This document shows positions 1-8,887 of a DNA stretch of 64,000 bases, piece by piece. The DNA is from Methanobacteriota archaeon (GTDB lineage Archaea; Halobacteriota; Methanosarcinia; Methanosarcinales; Methanosarcinaceae), in NCBI GenBank assembly GCA_016841625.1, contig JAENYU010000008.1, forward strand, positions 63,634 to 127,633. The letters run 5' to 3'. Made by a program: the position numbers and the translations under genes. The first letter of the stretch is position 1, and each line of letters starts with the position of its first letter. Under the pieces are notes generated by a model that saw only the letters and a list, made by a program, of their open reading frames with translations, did no database searches and had not been told where the DNA came from.

Positions 1-52
1 CAACCGATCAAATCAACCGATCAAATCAACCGATCAAATCAACCGATCAAAT
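1..52. repeat. 13-bp tandem repeat, four copies
   Basis: Four perfect copies of the unit caaccgatcaaat run from the left edge and decay into a partial copy. The array may continue beyond the window. It lies downstream of the DUF296 gene that ends at 107. Confidence 0.9.
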
Positions 53-106
53 CAATCAAAAATTAATTAAGCCGGGTCCTCTTCCGGACAGTGCTTCAGA
101 TCCTTT

Positions 107-562
107 TCACTCCCTTTCCTGACTCCTTCCGAAGCTGACCGGCGCAAAGCCTTGCTCCATATCCATGACTCTTTCGGCAGCAATCCCTTCAATTTCGAAG
201 ATAAACACTTCAACAACCATAAAAACCTCACTTTCGCCCCGGAGACAGCCAAGTTTTACAGAGCTCTCCCGACCTGTCCCGGCATGCAGGTGGATCTTCG
301 GTTTTTCCTCTTCAAGGAAGATGTCACCAATCCCGATAATCTCATGAACGTCATCAAAAGCGAACCACATCGGGGTCGGGGGGCGCCTACTTTCTTCCGG
401 ACCTGTCACGAGTTTTCCTTCTTTTAACGCACCAAGCAGCACGAAGACAGCCGATTCGATCTTTTCGAGTTCTGCGAGTTTTATCAGTTCCAGAATCAGG
501 TCATCCCCGTGGTCTATCCTGACAGTAAAGACCCGGCCTATTCTTCCTTTTGTATATTCCAT
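107..562 (-). CDS. PPC/DUF296 domain protein
   Basis: A 151-residue protein whose whole length matches the PPC (plant and prokaryote conserved, DUF296) fold. It starts with a basic segment (KGRIGRVFTVRIDHGDD), followed by the helix of the family (ELIKLAELEKIESA), a glycine-containing strand (VFVLLGALKEGKLV) and the late H-x-H segment (IHLHAGTG) that in this family lies near a metal site. Prokaryotic members are small trimeric proteins. DNA binding is known for plant AT-hook relatives, but no AT-hook is present here, so the function is open. The ATG at 562 follows a GAGGGGT ribosome binding site. The gene reads away from the ABC ATPase upstream and is separated from it by a 15-bp repeat array. 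The C-terminal tail is charged and unlikely to be part of the fold. Confidence 0.85.
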   Translation of the reverse strand: MEYTKGRIGRVFTVRIDHGDDLILELIKLAELEKIESAVFVLLGALKEGKLVTGPEESRRPPTPMWFAFDDVHEIIGIGDIFLEEEKPKIHLHAGTGRESSVKLGCLRGESEVFMVVEVFIFEIEGIAAERVMDMEQGFAPVSFGRSQERE

Positions 563-645
563 TCATACCCCTCGACATATGTCCTTCTTAGCTGATTATC
601 TGCAGTTACTGGATCTACTTCAAACGCTCCTCATGCTGTACTTTC

Positions 646-701
646 GTCACTTCTTATTCAGTCACTTCTTATTCAGTCACTTCTTATTCAGTCACTGCTT
701 A
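646..701. repeat. 15-bp tandem repeat overlapping a stop codon
   Basis: Three perfect copies of gtcacttcttattca (646-690) plus a partial copy. The third copy contains the stop codon of the ABC ATPase gene (TGA, minus strand, 688-690), and the partial copy extends into its last codons. Confidence 0.85.
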
Positions 702-1374
702 TGATCTTCCCATCCACAAGCCTGATTATCCTGTCGGCTTTTCCGGCCAGGTCCTCGTTGTGCGTTACCACTATGAAGGTCTGGTCATACTCCCGGTTCA
801 GCTTCCTGAGCAGCTCATAGATCATGTCCCCGGTTTTCGTATCCAGGTTTCCTGTGGGTTCGTCCCCTAGCACAATGGTCGGAGAGCCGCTAAGCGCCCG
901 GGCAACTGCAACCCTCTGGTTCTGGCCGCCCGAGAGTTCACCTGGTTTGTGGTCCATCCGGTCTTCCAGGCCAACTTCTTTCAGGAGTTTTTCTGCTACC
1001 TCTTTTGCCTCTTTCTTTCCCTTTCCGGCGATCAAAAGCGGCATCATCACATTTTCAAGGGCCGTGAAATCCGGGAGCAGATGGTGGTACTGGAAAACAA
1101 AGCCGAGCATCCGGTTCCGCATTTCGGAACGCTCCTTATCCGACATCTCGGTCACGTCCTGCCCGTCAATCAGAAGGGTCCCTGAACTGGGGGTGTCCAG
1201 AAGACCTATCAGGTGCATCAGGGTACTTTTCCCGGAACCCGAAGGTCCGACAATTGCCACGAATTCACCTTTTTCAATTCTCAGGCAAGCATCGTCAAGA
1301 GCCCGGAAATCCATCCCATTTTTGTAAATTTTGGTAAGGTTCCTAAGTTCAATGATGTGGGTTTTTTCTGTCAT
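688..1374 (-). CDS. ABC transporter ATP-binding protein, LolD/MacB type
   Basis: A 228-residue nucleotide-binding subunit with all ABC motifs: Walker A GPSGSGKST, Q-loop (FVFQYHHLLPDF), signature LSGGQNQRVAVARAL, Walker B TIVLGDEPTGNLD and switch histidine VVTHNED. Order and length fit the LolD/MacB/FtsE-like group, which works with FtsX-type permeases in export or mechanotransmission. No permease is adjacent, so this is an orphan subunit here. The open frame runs upstream to 1527, but the family N-terminus (IIELRNLTKIYKNG) points to the ATG at 1374. A TATA-like sequence (TATAAAAA on the minus strand, around 1394-1404) lies about 25 bases before that ATG, which suggests a nearly leaderless mRNA. 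The gene is divergent from fdhA. Confidence 0.9.
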   Translation of the reverse strand: MTEKTHIIELRNLTKIYKNGMDFRALDDACLRIEKGEFVAIVGPSGSGKSTLMHLIGLLDTPSSGTLLIDGQDVTEMSDKERSEMRNRMLGFVFQYHHLLPDFTALENVMMPLLIAGKGKKEAKEVAEKLLKEVGLEDRMDHKPGELSGGQNQRVAVARALSGSPTIVLGDEPTGNLDTKTGDMIYELLRKLNREYDQTFIVVTHNEDLAGKADRIIRLVDGKIISSD

Positions 1375-1689
1375 GCGGGTCGCTTTTTCTAAAATTTTTA
1401 TATTGAAAATAGAGGACTTCTTATGTAAAGAGTTTTTTGTACAGGGCACAGGAAAGGAAGAAAAAGAGGCAAAAACGGGACATGACGGGAAAAAGCCCGG
1501 GACATGCCTTCGGGATATCAGAATCACAACAGAATCATATCAAAACCAGAACAGAACCGCAAACAGGGCTGCAACAGGCTGAAAATTAATTTCTTATTTA
1601 AAAATTTTCGCAAAATGACCATTTCGGTATCTTTATCCCTGCCCCCTCTTTACCGAAAAAGTAATAAAGTTATACAGTGACTGCTGAAC
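1375..1689. other. Divergent promoter region, ABC ATPase / fdhA
   Basis: This 315-base AT-rich spacer separates two divergent genes. On the minus strand a TATA-like motif sits near 1394-1404. On the plus strand TATA-like stretches occur near 1593-1603 (ttatttaaaa) and 1670-1676 (gttatac). No gene and no obvious operator palindrome was seen. Confidence 0.5.
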
Positions 1690-3795
1690 ATGAAACTGGA
1701 ATACGTGCCCACCACCTGTCCTTACTGCGGGACGGGGTGCGGCTTTAACCTTGTGGTAAAGGACGGGAGGGCAGCAGGCATCGAACCCTGGCAGAGGGCG
1801 CCGGTCAATGAAGGGAAACTCTGCCAGAAAGGCAGGTACGCCCACGAATTTATCCATAACAAGGACCGGCTGGTAAAACCGCTGGTCAGGAAAAACGGAA
1901 AGCTGGTGGAGGCAAGCTGGGAAGAGGCTCTTACCCTTGTCGCCGGAAAGTTCAGGACGTTTCGTCCGGAGGAACTCGCCTGCCTCTCCTCTGCAAAAGC
2001 TTCGAACGAGGACAATTACCTGATGCAGAAGTTCGCCAGGGCAGTCCTGAAGACCCCGAATATCGACCACTGCGCAAGGCTTTGCCACTCCTCGACTGTT
2101 GCCGGGCTGGCAGCTGCTTTTGGTTCCGGGGCCATGACGAATTCCATTGCCGACCTGGAAGAGGCAAAGTGTATTTTTATTATCGGCAGCAACACCTTCG
2201 AGCAGCACCCCCTTATCGGGAGAAGGGTGGTGCTTGCCCGGAAGAAAGGGGCAAAAATCATCTATGCGGACCCCCGCTTCACCCCAACCGCAAAACAGGC
2301 CGACCTCTACCTGCCCCTGCGCCCGGGCACCGACGTTGCCCTCCTGAACGGGCTCATGCAGCTAATCATCAAAACAGGTAGGGAAGCCTCCGGCTTCATC
2401 GCTGCCAGGACAAGGGATTTCGAGGCCCTTAAAGAAACGGTCCTGCAGGAGCGTTATGCCCCTGAAAACGTCGCCGCAATCACAGGTGTGCCTGAGGAGG
2501 CCCTGCGGACCGCAGCCGAATGGATAGCCCTTTCAAAACCCTCAGCTCTCCTCTATTCCATGGGCATCACCCAGCACACGGTGGGAGTTGACAACGTAAA
2601 GTCCACGGCAAACCTGATGCTCCTTACCGGGAACCTCGGAGTACCAGGAGGAGGTGTCAACCCCCTGAGGGGACAGAACAATGTGCAGGGGGCCTGTGAC
2701 ATGGGCTGCCTGCCGGACGTCTACCCCGGCTACCGGAAGGTTGCTGACCCCGGGATAAGGAAAGGGATGGAAGAAGCCTGGAGCGTCCCTGACCTTCCGG
2801 AAAAACCTGGACTTTCGGTCACCGAACTGATGGAGCAGCTTGCGGAAGGGGCCTCACAGGTCAGGTGCATGTACGTGCTGGGAGAAAACCCCCTGCTCTC
2901 GGAACCGGACCTGAACAGGGCTAAAAAAGCCCTTGAAAACCTGGATTTCCTGGTCGTCCAGGACATTTTCCTGAGCGAGACCGCGGAACTTGCCGACGTT
3001 GTCCTGCCCGCCGCCTGCTATGCGGAAGAGGACGGGACCCAGACAAGCACCGAGCGCCGGGTCCAGCGGCTCAGGAAAGCCCTGGAAGCTCCCGGAGAAG
3101 CCAGGGCGGACTGGCAGATAATCTGCGAACTTGCAAAGCTCCTAGGCTACGGGGAACAGTTCTCCTACCTAAACGAAGCGGCAATTTTCGAAGAGATTGC
3201 AGCCGTTACTCCCCAGTACGGGGGAATCAGTTACGAGCGCCTCGAACATCCGGAAGGTCTGCACTGGCCCTGCCCTGAAAAAACCCACCCCGGTACCCCC
3301 ATCCTGCACCGGGAAAAATTCACAACCCCTGACGGGCTAGGGGTCTTTTCTGCTGTGGAATGGAAAGCCCCCGCAGAAGTCCCTGATTCGGAGTATCCCC
3401 TGCTCCTGACCACGGGAAGAAGCATCTGGCACTGGCATACCGGGACCATGACCCGCCGCTCGGAGTCACTTGTCTCGGAAATCGATAGCGGATGGGTTGA
3501 GCTTCACCCCGAAGACGCGAGATCGGCCGGAATTGTAAATGGGGAGCAGGTGAAGGTGCTTTCCCGGAGAGGGGAAGTCTGCCTCCGGGCAAAAGTCACG
3601 GAGGGAATCAAGAAGGGGGTTGTGTTCATCCCCTTCCATTTCAGGGAATGCGCAGCCAACCTGCTCACGAATTCCGCCTTTGACCCGGTCTCGAAAATCC
3701 CCGAATACAAATGCTGTGCCGTCAGAATTGAAAAAACCCGGCAAACAGGAAATGAAAAGGAGCCGCATGGAAAGGGGGTGGGCCGCAATGTGTAA
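1690..3795 (+). CDS. fdhA: Formate dehydrogenase catalytic subunit
   Basis: A 701-residue molybdopterin oxidoreductase that oxidises formate to CO2 and passes electrons to the F420-reducing FdhB subunit. The N-terminus carries the [4Fe-4S] motif Cys10-x2-Cys13-x3-Cys17 with Cys45 in LCQKGR. The active-site ligand is Cys132 in ARLCHSSTVAGL, followed by the conserved His133, so this is the cysteine form and not the selenocysteine form. The bis-pterin binding regions (GSNTFEQHP, YADPRFTPTA, PGGGVNPLRGQNN) and the C-terminal dinucleotide domain (LLTTGRSIWHWHTGTMTRRS) are complete. The ATG at 1690 opens directly onto the family N-terminus. The 3' end overlaps fdhB by 8 bases. No formate transporter gene (fdhC) lies beside it, although fdhC is often linked to fdhAB in formate-grown methanogens. 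Confidence 0.93.
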   Translation: MKLEYVPTTCPYCGTGCGFNLVVKDGRAAGIEPWQRAPVNEGKLCQKGRYAHEFIHNKDRLVKPLVRKNGKLVEASWEEALTLVAGKFRTFRPEELACLSSAKASNEDNYLMQKFARAVLKTPNIDHCARLCHSSTVAGLAAAFGSGAMTNSIADLEEAKCIFIIGSNTFEQHPLIGRRVVLARKKGAKIIYADPRFTPTAKQADLYLPLRPGTDVALLNGLMQLIIKTGREASGFIAARTRDFEALKETVLQERYAPENVAAITGVPEEALRTAAEWIALSKPSALLYSMGITQHTVGVDNVKSTANLMLLTGNLGVPGGGVNPLRGQNNVQGACDMGCLPDVYPGYRKVADPGIRKGMEEAWSVPDLPEKPGLSVTELMEQLAEGASQVRCMYVLGENPLLSEPDLNRAKKALENLDFLVVQDIFLSETAELADVVLPAACYAEEDGTQTSTERRVQRLRKALEAPGEARADWQIICELAKLLGYGEQFSYLNEAAIFEEIAAVTPQYGGISYERLEHPEGLHWPCPEKTHPGTPILHREKFTTPDGLGVFSAVEWKAPAEVPDSEYPLLLTTGRSIWHWHTGTMTRRSESLVSEIDSGWVELHPEDARSAGIVNGEQVKVLSRRGEVCLRAKVTEGIKKGVVFIPFHFRECAANLLTNSAFDPVSKIPEYKCCAVRIEKTRQTGNEKEPHGKGVGRNV

Positions 3796-4963
3796 ACCCG
3801 GAGATACTTTTTACGTAAAGGCGAAGGACAAGGAACTCCGAAGCCGGGCGGAATCAGGAGCTGCGGTTTCCACACTCCTGAAGTTTGCCCTTGAAACAGG
3901 AATGGTAGATGCGGTACTTGCCGTGCAAAAAGGAGCGGACATTTATGATGCCAGGCCCGTGCTGATCGCGAACCCAGCGGAAATTCAGGAAATTTCAGGT
4001 TCCCTGCACTGCGGGACCCTTCTTCTGTCCAGGCTTTTCAGCAGCTACCTGGAAGGGGCAGAGGGCCTTAGAATTGCGGCTGCCCTGAAAGGCTGCGATG
4101 TCATGGGCCTTTATGAACTTGCGAAGCGGGGGGACGTGAAACTGGACAATATCCTCATGCTCGGGCTGAACTGCGGGGGTTCGGTAAGCCCGGAAAAGGC
4201 AAGGGAGATGATTGCAGAAAAGTTCTCAATTGACCCTGACTCGGTTAAAAAGGAGAGAATTTCTAAAGGGAAGTTTATCGTGGAAACCGCAGTGGGGGAA
4301 TTTTCCCTTTCAATGGATGAACTTGAAGCAGAAAACTACGGCAGACGGAGCAACTGCAGGCGCTGCAAAATGAAAGTCCCGAGGCAGGCCGACCTTGCCT
4401 GCGGAGAATGGGGCGTCCTTGGCACAAAAGCGACCTTTGTGGAGGCCTGCAGCGAGAAAGGCGCCCTTCTGCTTGAGAAAGCCAGGGCCGCAGGAGTCAT
4501 CGAGACCTCCCTTCCGGCCAGTAAAGGGCTGGAAATCCGGGAAAAAATCGAGAAATCCATGCACAGGCTGGCGGAAAGCTGGAGGGAAAAGGACTTCGAG
4601 GCCCTGGGAAGCGGAAAGTCCCGCATGAAACAGGTAATCGATGAGACTTCCCGCTGCATAAAGTGCTACACCTGTGTGGACGCCTGTCCCGCCCTCTCCC
4701 GGATAAAGCCCTCGGATTTTTCAGCGGGATCCCCGGGAAAGGTACCCCCTGCCTTTGCCTTCCATGCGCTGCGCTACGCCCTTGTGGCCGATTCCTGCAT
4801 CAACTGCGGGCAGTGCGAGGAGCTCTGTCCCATGGACATCCCGAATTCACTTTTCATGCACTCTTTTGCGGTGGAGCTTCAGGAACTCTACGGTTACCAG
4901 GCAGGACAGGACCTTTCCCTGCCGAAAGTCGCTCCTCTTGAAAACCGGTCTCACAATAAATGA
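3788..4963 (+). CDS. fdhB: Coenzyme F420-reducing formate dehydrogenase subunit beta
   Basis: A 391-residue FrhB/FdhB-family flavoprotein that takes electrons from FdhA and reduces F420. The body shows family segments such as GADIYDARPVL, CGTLLLSRLFSSY, MLGLNCGGSVSPEKAREMI and the cysteine region NCRRCKMKVPRQADLACGEWG. Two ferredoxin-type clusters follow near the C-terminus: CIKCYTCVDACP and CINCGQCEELCP. The frame is open from 3620. I choose the ATG at 3788 because an AGGGGGTGGG ribosome binding site precedes it at proper spacing and the following residues fit the family; ATGs at 3752 and 3767 are alternatives. It is translationally coupled to fdhA by an 8-base overlap. It is convergent with the next gene, with only 13 bases between stop codons. 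Confidence 0.92.
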   Translation: MCKPGDTFYVKAKDKELRSRAESGAAVSTLLKFALETGMVDAVLAVQKGADIYDARPVLIANPAEIQEISGSLHCGTLLLSRLFSSYLEGAEGLRIAAALKGCDVMGLYELAKRGDVKLDNILMLGLNCGGSVSPEKAREMIAEKFSIDPDSVKKERISKGKFIVETAVGEFSLSMDELEAENYGRRSNCRRCKMKVPRQADLACGEWGVLGTKATFVEACSEKGALLLEKARAAGVIETSLPASKGLEIREKIEKSMHRLAESWREKDFEALGSGKSRMKQVIDETSRCIKCYTCVDACPALSRIKPSDFSAGSPGKVPPAFAFHALRYALVADSCINCGQCEELCPMDIPNSLFMHSFAVELQELYGYQAGQDLSLPKVAPLENRSHNK

Positions 4964-4976
4964 AGTAAGGAAGATG

Positions 4977-5873
4977 TTAGATCATGGGTTCTTCCAGGTT
5001 CCCGGTCCGGCCCACCAGGTAAGCCGCTGTAAGGATAAAGCAGCAGCCAAGTACCGTGCTCATATAAAGGGGGTTTTTCAGGACCGTGACATCAAAGAAA
5101 ATCCCTGAAACCGGTTCAATCAGGGCAAGGATGCTCCCGGTCTGGGCAGTGATCCCTGCGATCCCTTTCAGGTAGAGCAGGGCTGCAAGGGTAATGGTTA
5201 TCCCGAAGAGGAAGAGGACCTGGAGGTTTTCAAGGACCACAGGTAAAGGGGTGGATGCAATGGAGGGCAGCACCAGGAGCAGGCTTACGCCTGTGAGCCA
5301 GAAAGTCTGTGACATTCCCGAATAGTCGTCTTTGAGGTAGCGGACCGTGATTATCACCGCTCCGAAGGAGAGCCCGGAAAGCATCCCGAAAGCCAGGCCT
5401 TTCAGGAAATTGCTGTCCGCTCCGAAGTTCGCCAGGATCTCTCCCGGGCGGGCGATCAGCAGCACCCCAGCAACTGCAAGGGCAAGGGGAAGCAGATTTC
5501 TCCCGCTGTTTTTTTCTCCCAGGATAGGAGGGGCCAGCAGGCTGACATACACGGGAGCCGTGTAGAGGAGCAGGATAGCTACGGAAACCCCGCTGTACCT
5601 GATGGCTGAAAATAAGCACAAACCGGTCACAGTATTCAAAAAGCCAAGCAGCAGGAGGTATTTCCTGTTTTTCCCCAGGCGGAGCTCTTCCAGACCCCCG
5701 CTCAGGAGCAGGTAAAGAAAAAGCATGGATATGCCGAAAAAAAGCCTGCAGAAAAGAATGGAGCCGACGGACATGTCCTGGATCCGGTCGAGAAAAATCC
5801 CAAGTGTGCCGTAGATGATACTGCCGCTTATGACTTCGGAGTGGGATTTGAAAGAGCCTGCCCGTCTGAGCAT
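4977..5873 (-). CDS. EamA/DMT-family transporter
   Basis: A 298-residue membrane protein with about ten hydrophobic segments in two EamA repeats, the drug/metabolite transporter architecture. Recognisable family segments are YGTLGIFLDRI, the first-repeat region AIRYSGVSVAILLLYTAPVYVSLLAPPILGEK and the second-repeat region TGSILALIEPVSGIFF. Members export amino acids or other metabolites; the substrate cannot be read from sequence. The ATG at 5871-5873 lies about 25 bases downstream of a TATA-rich stretch (TATATATAAG on the minus strand), so the leader is short. It is a clear paralogue of the gene at 5937-6884, with the same strand, length class and motifs, and the two probably arose by tandem duplication. 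Confidence 0.85.
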   Translation of the reverse strand: MLRRAGSFKSHSEVISGSIIYGTLGIFLDRIQDMSVGSILFCRLFFGISMLFLYLLLSGGLEELRLGKNRKYLLLLGFLNTVTGLCLFSAIRYSGVSVAILLLYTAPVYVSLLAPPILGEKNSGRNLLPLALAVAGVLLIARPGEILANFGADSNFLKGLAFGMLSGLSFGAVIITVRYLKDDYSGMSQTFWLTGVSLLLVLPSIASTPLPVVLENLQVLFLFGITITLAALLYLKGIAGITAQTGSILALIEPVSGIFFDVTVLKNPLYMSTVLGCCFILTAAYLVGRTGNLEEPMI

Positions 5874-5936
5874 GCCCGAGAATTAAATACTGCTTATATA
5901 TATTATTTTGGAAACTTATTCTGGAAAGCAGATTTT

Positions 5937-6884
5937 TTATTCTTCCTCAGCCCCGAAAACCCATCTGTCCCCGAAGGGTCTCTTTTCCCCGAAAACCAGC
6001 TTTTTCCAGGAAAAGGAACTGTCGATGCTTACCACAACTGCGGCGGCAAGGATGAAAACCGATCCTGTCAGCATTCCCTTATGGATAGAGCTGCCCAGGA
6101 CCGTGTAGTCAAAAAAGATACAGGAAACGGGTTCTACAAGGGTTAGTATGCTGCCGGTCACGGCAGTCACACCTGCAACCCCCCTTATGTAGAGCACTGC
6201 CCCGAATGCGGTGATCATTACCCCGAAGAGTACGAGGGGCAGAAGATTTGTAACAAGCACCTCCCCGGGAACCGTAGCGGCAAACGGGGCCAGGAAGAAA
6301 AGGCTGATGCTGCTCTGCCAGAAGAGCTGGGTCAGGCCGTTATATTCATCCCTCAGGTAACGGACCGAGATTATGACTCCACTGCTGAAAAGGCCACCCA
6401 GCAGCCCGTAAAGTATACCTTTCAGGTAATTGCCCGTGATATCAAGCTGTTCGAAACCGCCTTCCGGTCTTGTTACGTAGAAAACGCCTAAAAGGCCAAG
6501 GAAAAGAGCAAGAATCGTTCTTTCGGTATTTTTTTCTCCAAGCAGGAAAGGGGCAAGTAAAGTCAGGTATATGGGGTCCGTATAGAGGAGCAGGACTGCC
6601 GAGGAAGCCCCGAGGTAGCGGATCGCGGAATAATAGCAAAACAGCTGCGAAACATACAGGAGCCCCAGGAGAAGAAGGTACTTTTTCCTCTTTTTCAAAG
6701 TTAGCTGCCCGAGATTTCCGGTAACGGTGAGATAAACGAGGATGGCCATCAACCCGAACAGCAACCTGTAGAAAAGAATCGAGCTCACGGACATTTCCCG
6801 GAGCAATTCTATGAAGATCCCGACGGTACCATAAATCATGCACGCAGCCAGAAGCTCAAATTGGTGCTTGTACGAGTGATACAT
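5937..6884 (-). CDS. EamA/DMT-family transporter, tandem paralogue
   Basis: A 315-residue relative of the neighbouring transporter, again with about ten membrane segments. The shared landmarks are YGTVGIFIELL, AIRYLGASSAVLLLYTDPIYLTLLAPFLLGEK and TGSILTLVEPVSCIFF. The frame is open to 6932, but the extra N-terminus (a Tyr/Ile-rich stretch) is not family-like, so I place the start at the ATG at 6884 (MYHSYKHQFELL). A TATA-like stretch (TATATAC on the minus strand, near 6910) lies about 25-30 bases before it, consistent with a leaderless transcript. The C-terminus has a short tail rich in Lys, Phe and Trp that is absent from the paralogue. Substrate unknown. Confidence 0.83.
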   Translation of the reverse strand: MYHSYKHQFELLAACMIYGTVGIFIELLREMSVSSILFYRLLFGLMAILVYLTVTGNLGQLTLKKRKKYLLLLGLLYVSQLFCYYSAIRYLGASSAVLLLYTDPIYLTLLAPFLLGEKNTERTILALFLGLLGVFYVTRPEGGFEQLDITGNYLKGILYGLLGGLFSSGVIISVRYLRDEYNGLTQLFWQSSISLFFLAPFAATVPGEVLVTNLLPLVLFGVMITAFGAVLYIRGVAGVTAVTGSILTLVEPVSCIFFDYTVLGSSIHKGMLTGSVFILAAAVVVSIDSSFSWKKLVFGEKRPFGDRWVFGAEEE

Positions 6885-7055
6885 TGTAAGGTAATATATT
6901 ATGTAGGTATATAAGTATATATCTAAAGTCATAGAATAAGCCAGGGATAAAAATAAAAAAGAATCAATAAAGCTTTTTATGGATTATTATATTGGAAATT
7001 ACAAATTTTTTCCATGTATTGTTTCCAATTTTTCAGATTATTCAGGTTTTTCAGA

Positions 7056-8720
7056 TTATTCAGGTTTTTTCAGGCTGAGCACCACCCTCTCCCTGCTCCC
7101 GGTCCTGTAGATGGTCAGGCCTTTTAGGCCCTGTTTCCAGGCATAAGTGAGGGCTTTTCCAATCTCATCCCTGCTCGCCTTATAAGGCATGTTGATGGTC
7201 TTTGATATCCCCGCATGGCAGTGGCGCTGGAAAGCTGCCTGAATATCGATGTGGGTCTTCCAGCCTATGTCCAGGGCCGACCTGAAGAGCCGTTTCTCTT
7301 CCCTGTTCACGAATTCCGGGTCTTCCACATCTTGCAGGGTGCCGTGGGTATAGATGTGTTCAAGGAGCCGTTCGTATTCAGCTTTCGGGAGCCTGGGCCT
7401 GAAACGGGCTTCGAAAATCGGGTGGATGACCATGAATTCCCTGCCCAACGTCTGCGTCCGCCGGTAGGCCCAGCTGAATACAGGCTCGATTCCTGCGGAA
7501 CACCCGGCAAGGAGACTGATGGTGCCAGTGGGGGCAATGGCGGTAAGGGCGGCATTCCTCATCGGGTATTCCCATGTGGATTTCTCCCATTCGGGAAAAG
7601 GCCCTTTTTCCTCTGCAAGCTTTCTCGATTCGAGGACTGCGGCTTCGTCTATGCAGCCCATGAGCTTCTCCGCAAGCTCCAGGGCTTCGTCGGAGTCGTA
7701 GGGAATCTCCAGCTCCAAAAGCAGGTCATGAAAACCCATTACCCCGAGCCCCACTTTCCGCGTCATTTTCGTGGCTTTCTCTATTTCAGGGGTGGGGTAT
7801 GCGTTTACGTCGATCTCGTTGTCCAGGAAGCGGACTGCTGTCCCTGTCACCTCCCCGAGAAAAGCCCAATTCACCTCCCCTGACTTCACGAAAAGGGAGA
7901 GGTTGATGCTGCCAAGGTTGCAGGACTCGAAAGGGAGGAGTGGCTCTTCCCCGCAGGGATTTGTGCCGGTGATGCTGCCCAGGTCGGGAGTAAAGTTATC
8001 CCTGTTTATGCGGTCGTAAAAGAGGACGCCAGGCTCCCCGTTTTTCCAGATCCCCTCAACGATCTCGGAATAGATTTCACCTGCCTTTGCCCCTGTCCTT
8101 TCATTCCAGACCTCTTCCGTCCGGCCTGCCTCGATTAGCTCCATAAAGGTATCCGGGACCAGCACCGAGAGGTTAAAGTTGCTGAAGTCCCCTTCCACCC
8201 GCTTGGCCCTGATGAAGGAAATTACATCGTCATGGGAAACGTCCAGGACCCCCATATTGGCCCCCCTGCGCCGCCCAAACTGCTTGATCACGTCCGTTGC
8301 CGCGTTAAATAGCCCCATAAAAGAAAGCGGCCCGCTGGCAACCCCGTCAGTGCAAAGAGCAGGAGAGCCCCTGGGCCGTATATTTGAGAAGTTAAACCCG
8401 GTACCTCCCCCGGTCTTCTGGATCAGGGCCGCGGTTTTGATCGCTTCGAAAATATCCTCGACGCTGTCTTCCACAGGGACCACGAAACAGGCGGCAAGCT
8501 GCCCGAGCTCCGTGCCCGCATTCATGAGGGTGGGCGAACTCGGGAGAAAGATTTTTCGGACCATCAAGCCTTTAAAATCCCGGTACTCTCCTTCATTTGT
8601 AGCAATAGCCCCCGCAACCCTTTCGCAGATATCCTCCCAGGTCTTCTCCCCTTCTCGCAAATACCTGGCTTTGAGAATCTCGGCAGTCAGGGAGTCCCAT
8701 CCTTCCGCTTTTCCCGGCAT
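7056..8720 (-). CDS. nrdJ: Adenosylcobalamin-dependent (class II) ribonucleotide reductase
   Basis: A 554-residue class II reductase that makes deoxyribonucleotides with an adenosylcobalamin radical. Visible active-site features are Cys78 in GQLAACFVVP, then Asn254, Cys256 and Glu258 in TNPCGEEP with Cys267 in ESCNLGSINL, which form the radical cysteine, the proton-transfer pair and the redox disulfide. The allosteric and substrate regions (KTGGGTGFNFSNIRPRGS, RRRGANMGVLDVSHDDV, APTGTISLLAGCSAGIEP) are complete. The protein stops soon after GLTIYRTGSRERVVLSLKK and has no cysteine pair in its tail. Many relatives carry a C-terminal zinc ribbon or CxxC arm that re-reduces the active site, so the reductant may act directly or the tail may have been lost. 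The ATG at 8720 follows GAGAGG. It is the first gene of its own transcript. Confidence 0.92.
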   Translation of the reverse strand: MPGKAEGWDSLTAEILKARYLREGEKTWEDICERVAGAIATNEGEYRDFKGLMVRKIFLPSSPTLMNAGTELGQLAACFVVPVEDSVEDIFEAIKTAALIQKTGGGTGFNFSNIRPRGSPALCTDGVASGPLSFMGLFNAATDVIKQFGRRRGANMGVLDVSHDDVISFIRAKRVEGDFSNFNLSVLVPDTFMELIEAGRTEEVWNERTGAKAGEIYSEIVEGIWKNGEPGVLFYDRINRDNFTPDLGSITGTNPCGEEPLLPFESCNLGSINLSLFVKSGEVNWAFLGEVTGTAVRFLDNEIDVNAYPTPEIEKATKMTRKVGLGVMGFHDLLLELEIPYDSDEALELAEKLMGCIDEAAVLESRKLAEEKGPFPEWEKSTWEYPMRNAALTAIAPTGTISLLAGCSAGIEPVFSWAYRRTQTLGREFMVIHPIFEARFRPRLPKAEYERLLEHIYTHGTLQDVEDPEFVNREEKRLFRSALDIGWKTHIDIQAAFQRHCHAGISKTINMPYKASRDEIGKALTYAWKQGLKGLTIYRTGSRERVVLSLKKPE

Positions 8721-8887
8721 CGAAGCCTCTCTTCTGCTTCTTTTCTATGTCTCTTCTACTTCTTTTCTACGTCTCTTCCATGTCCCTCTTCCACGTTTTT
8801 CCAGGTTAATTTAACGCATCTGTCGCAGGTTTCGAATCTTTCGCCAAAATCAGGTTTAGTATATAGTTGTCCAGTGTGTAATTGTAT

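Noticed and set aside
8820-8840. tRNA T-loop-like ggtttcgaatc
   Set aside because: No acceptor stem, D-arm or anticodon arm could be fitted around it.
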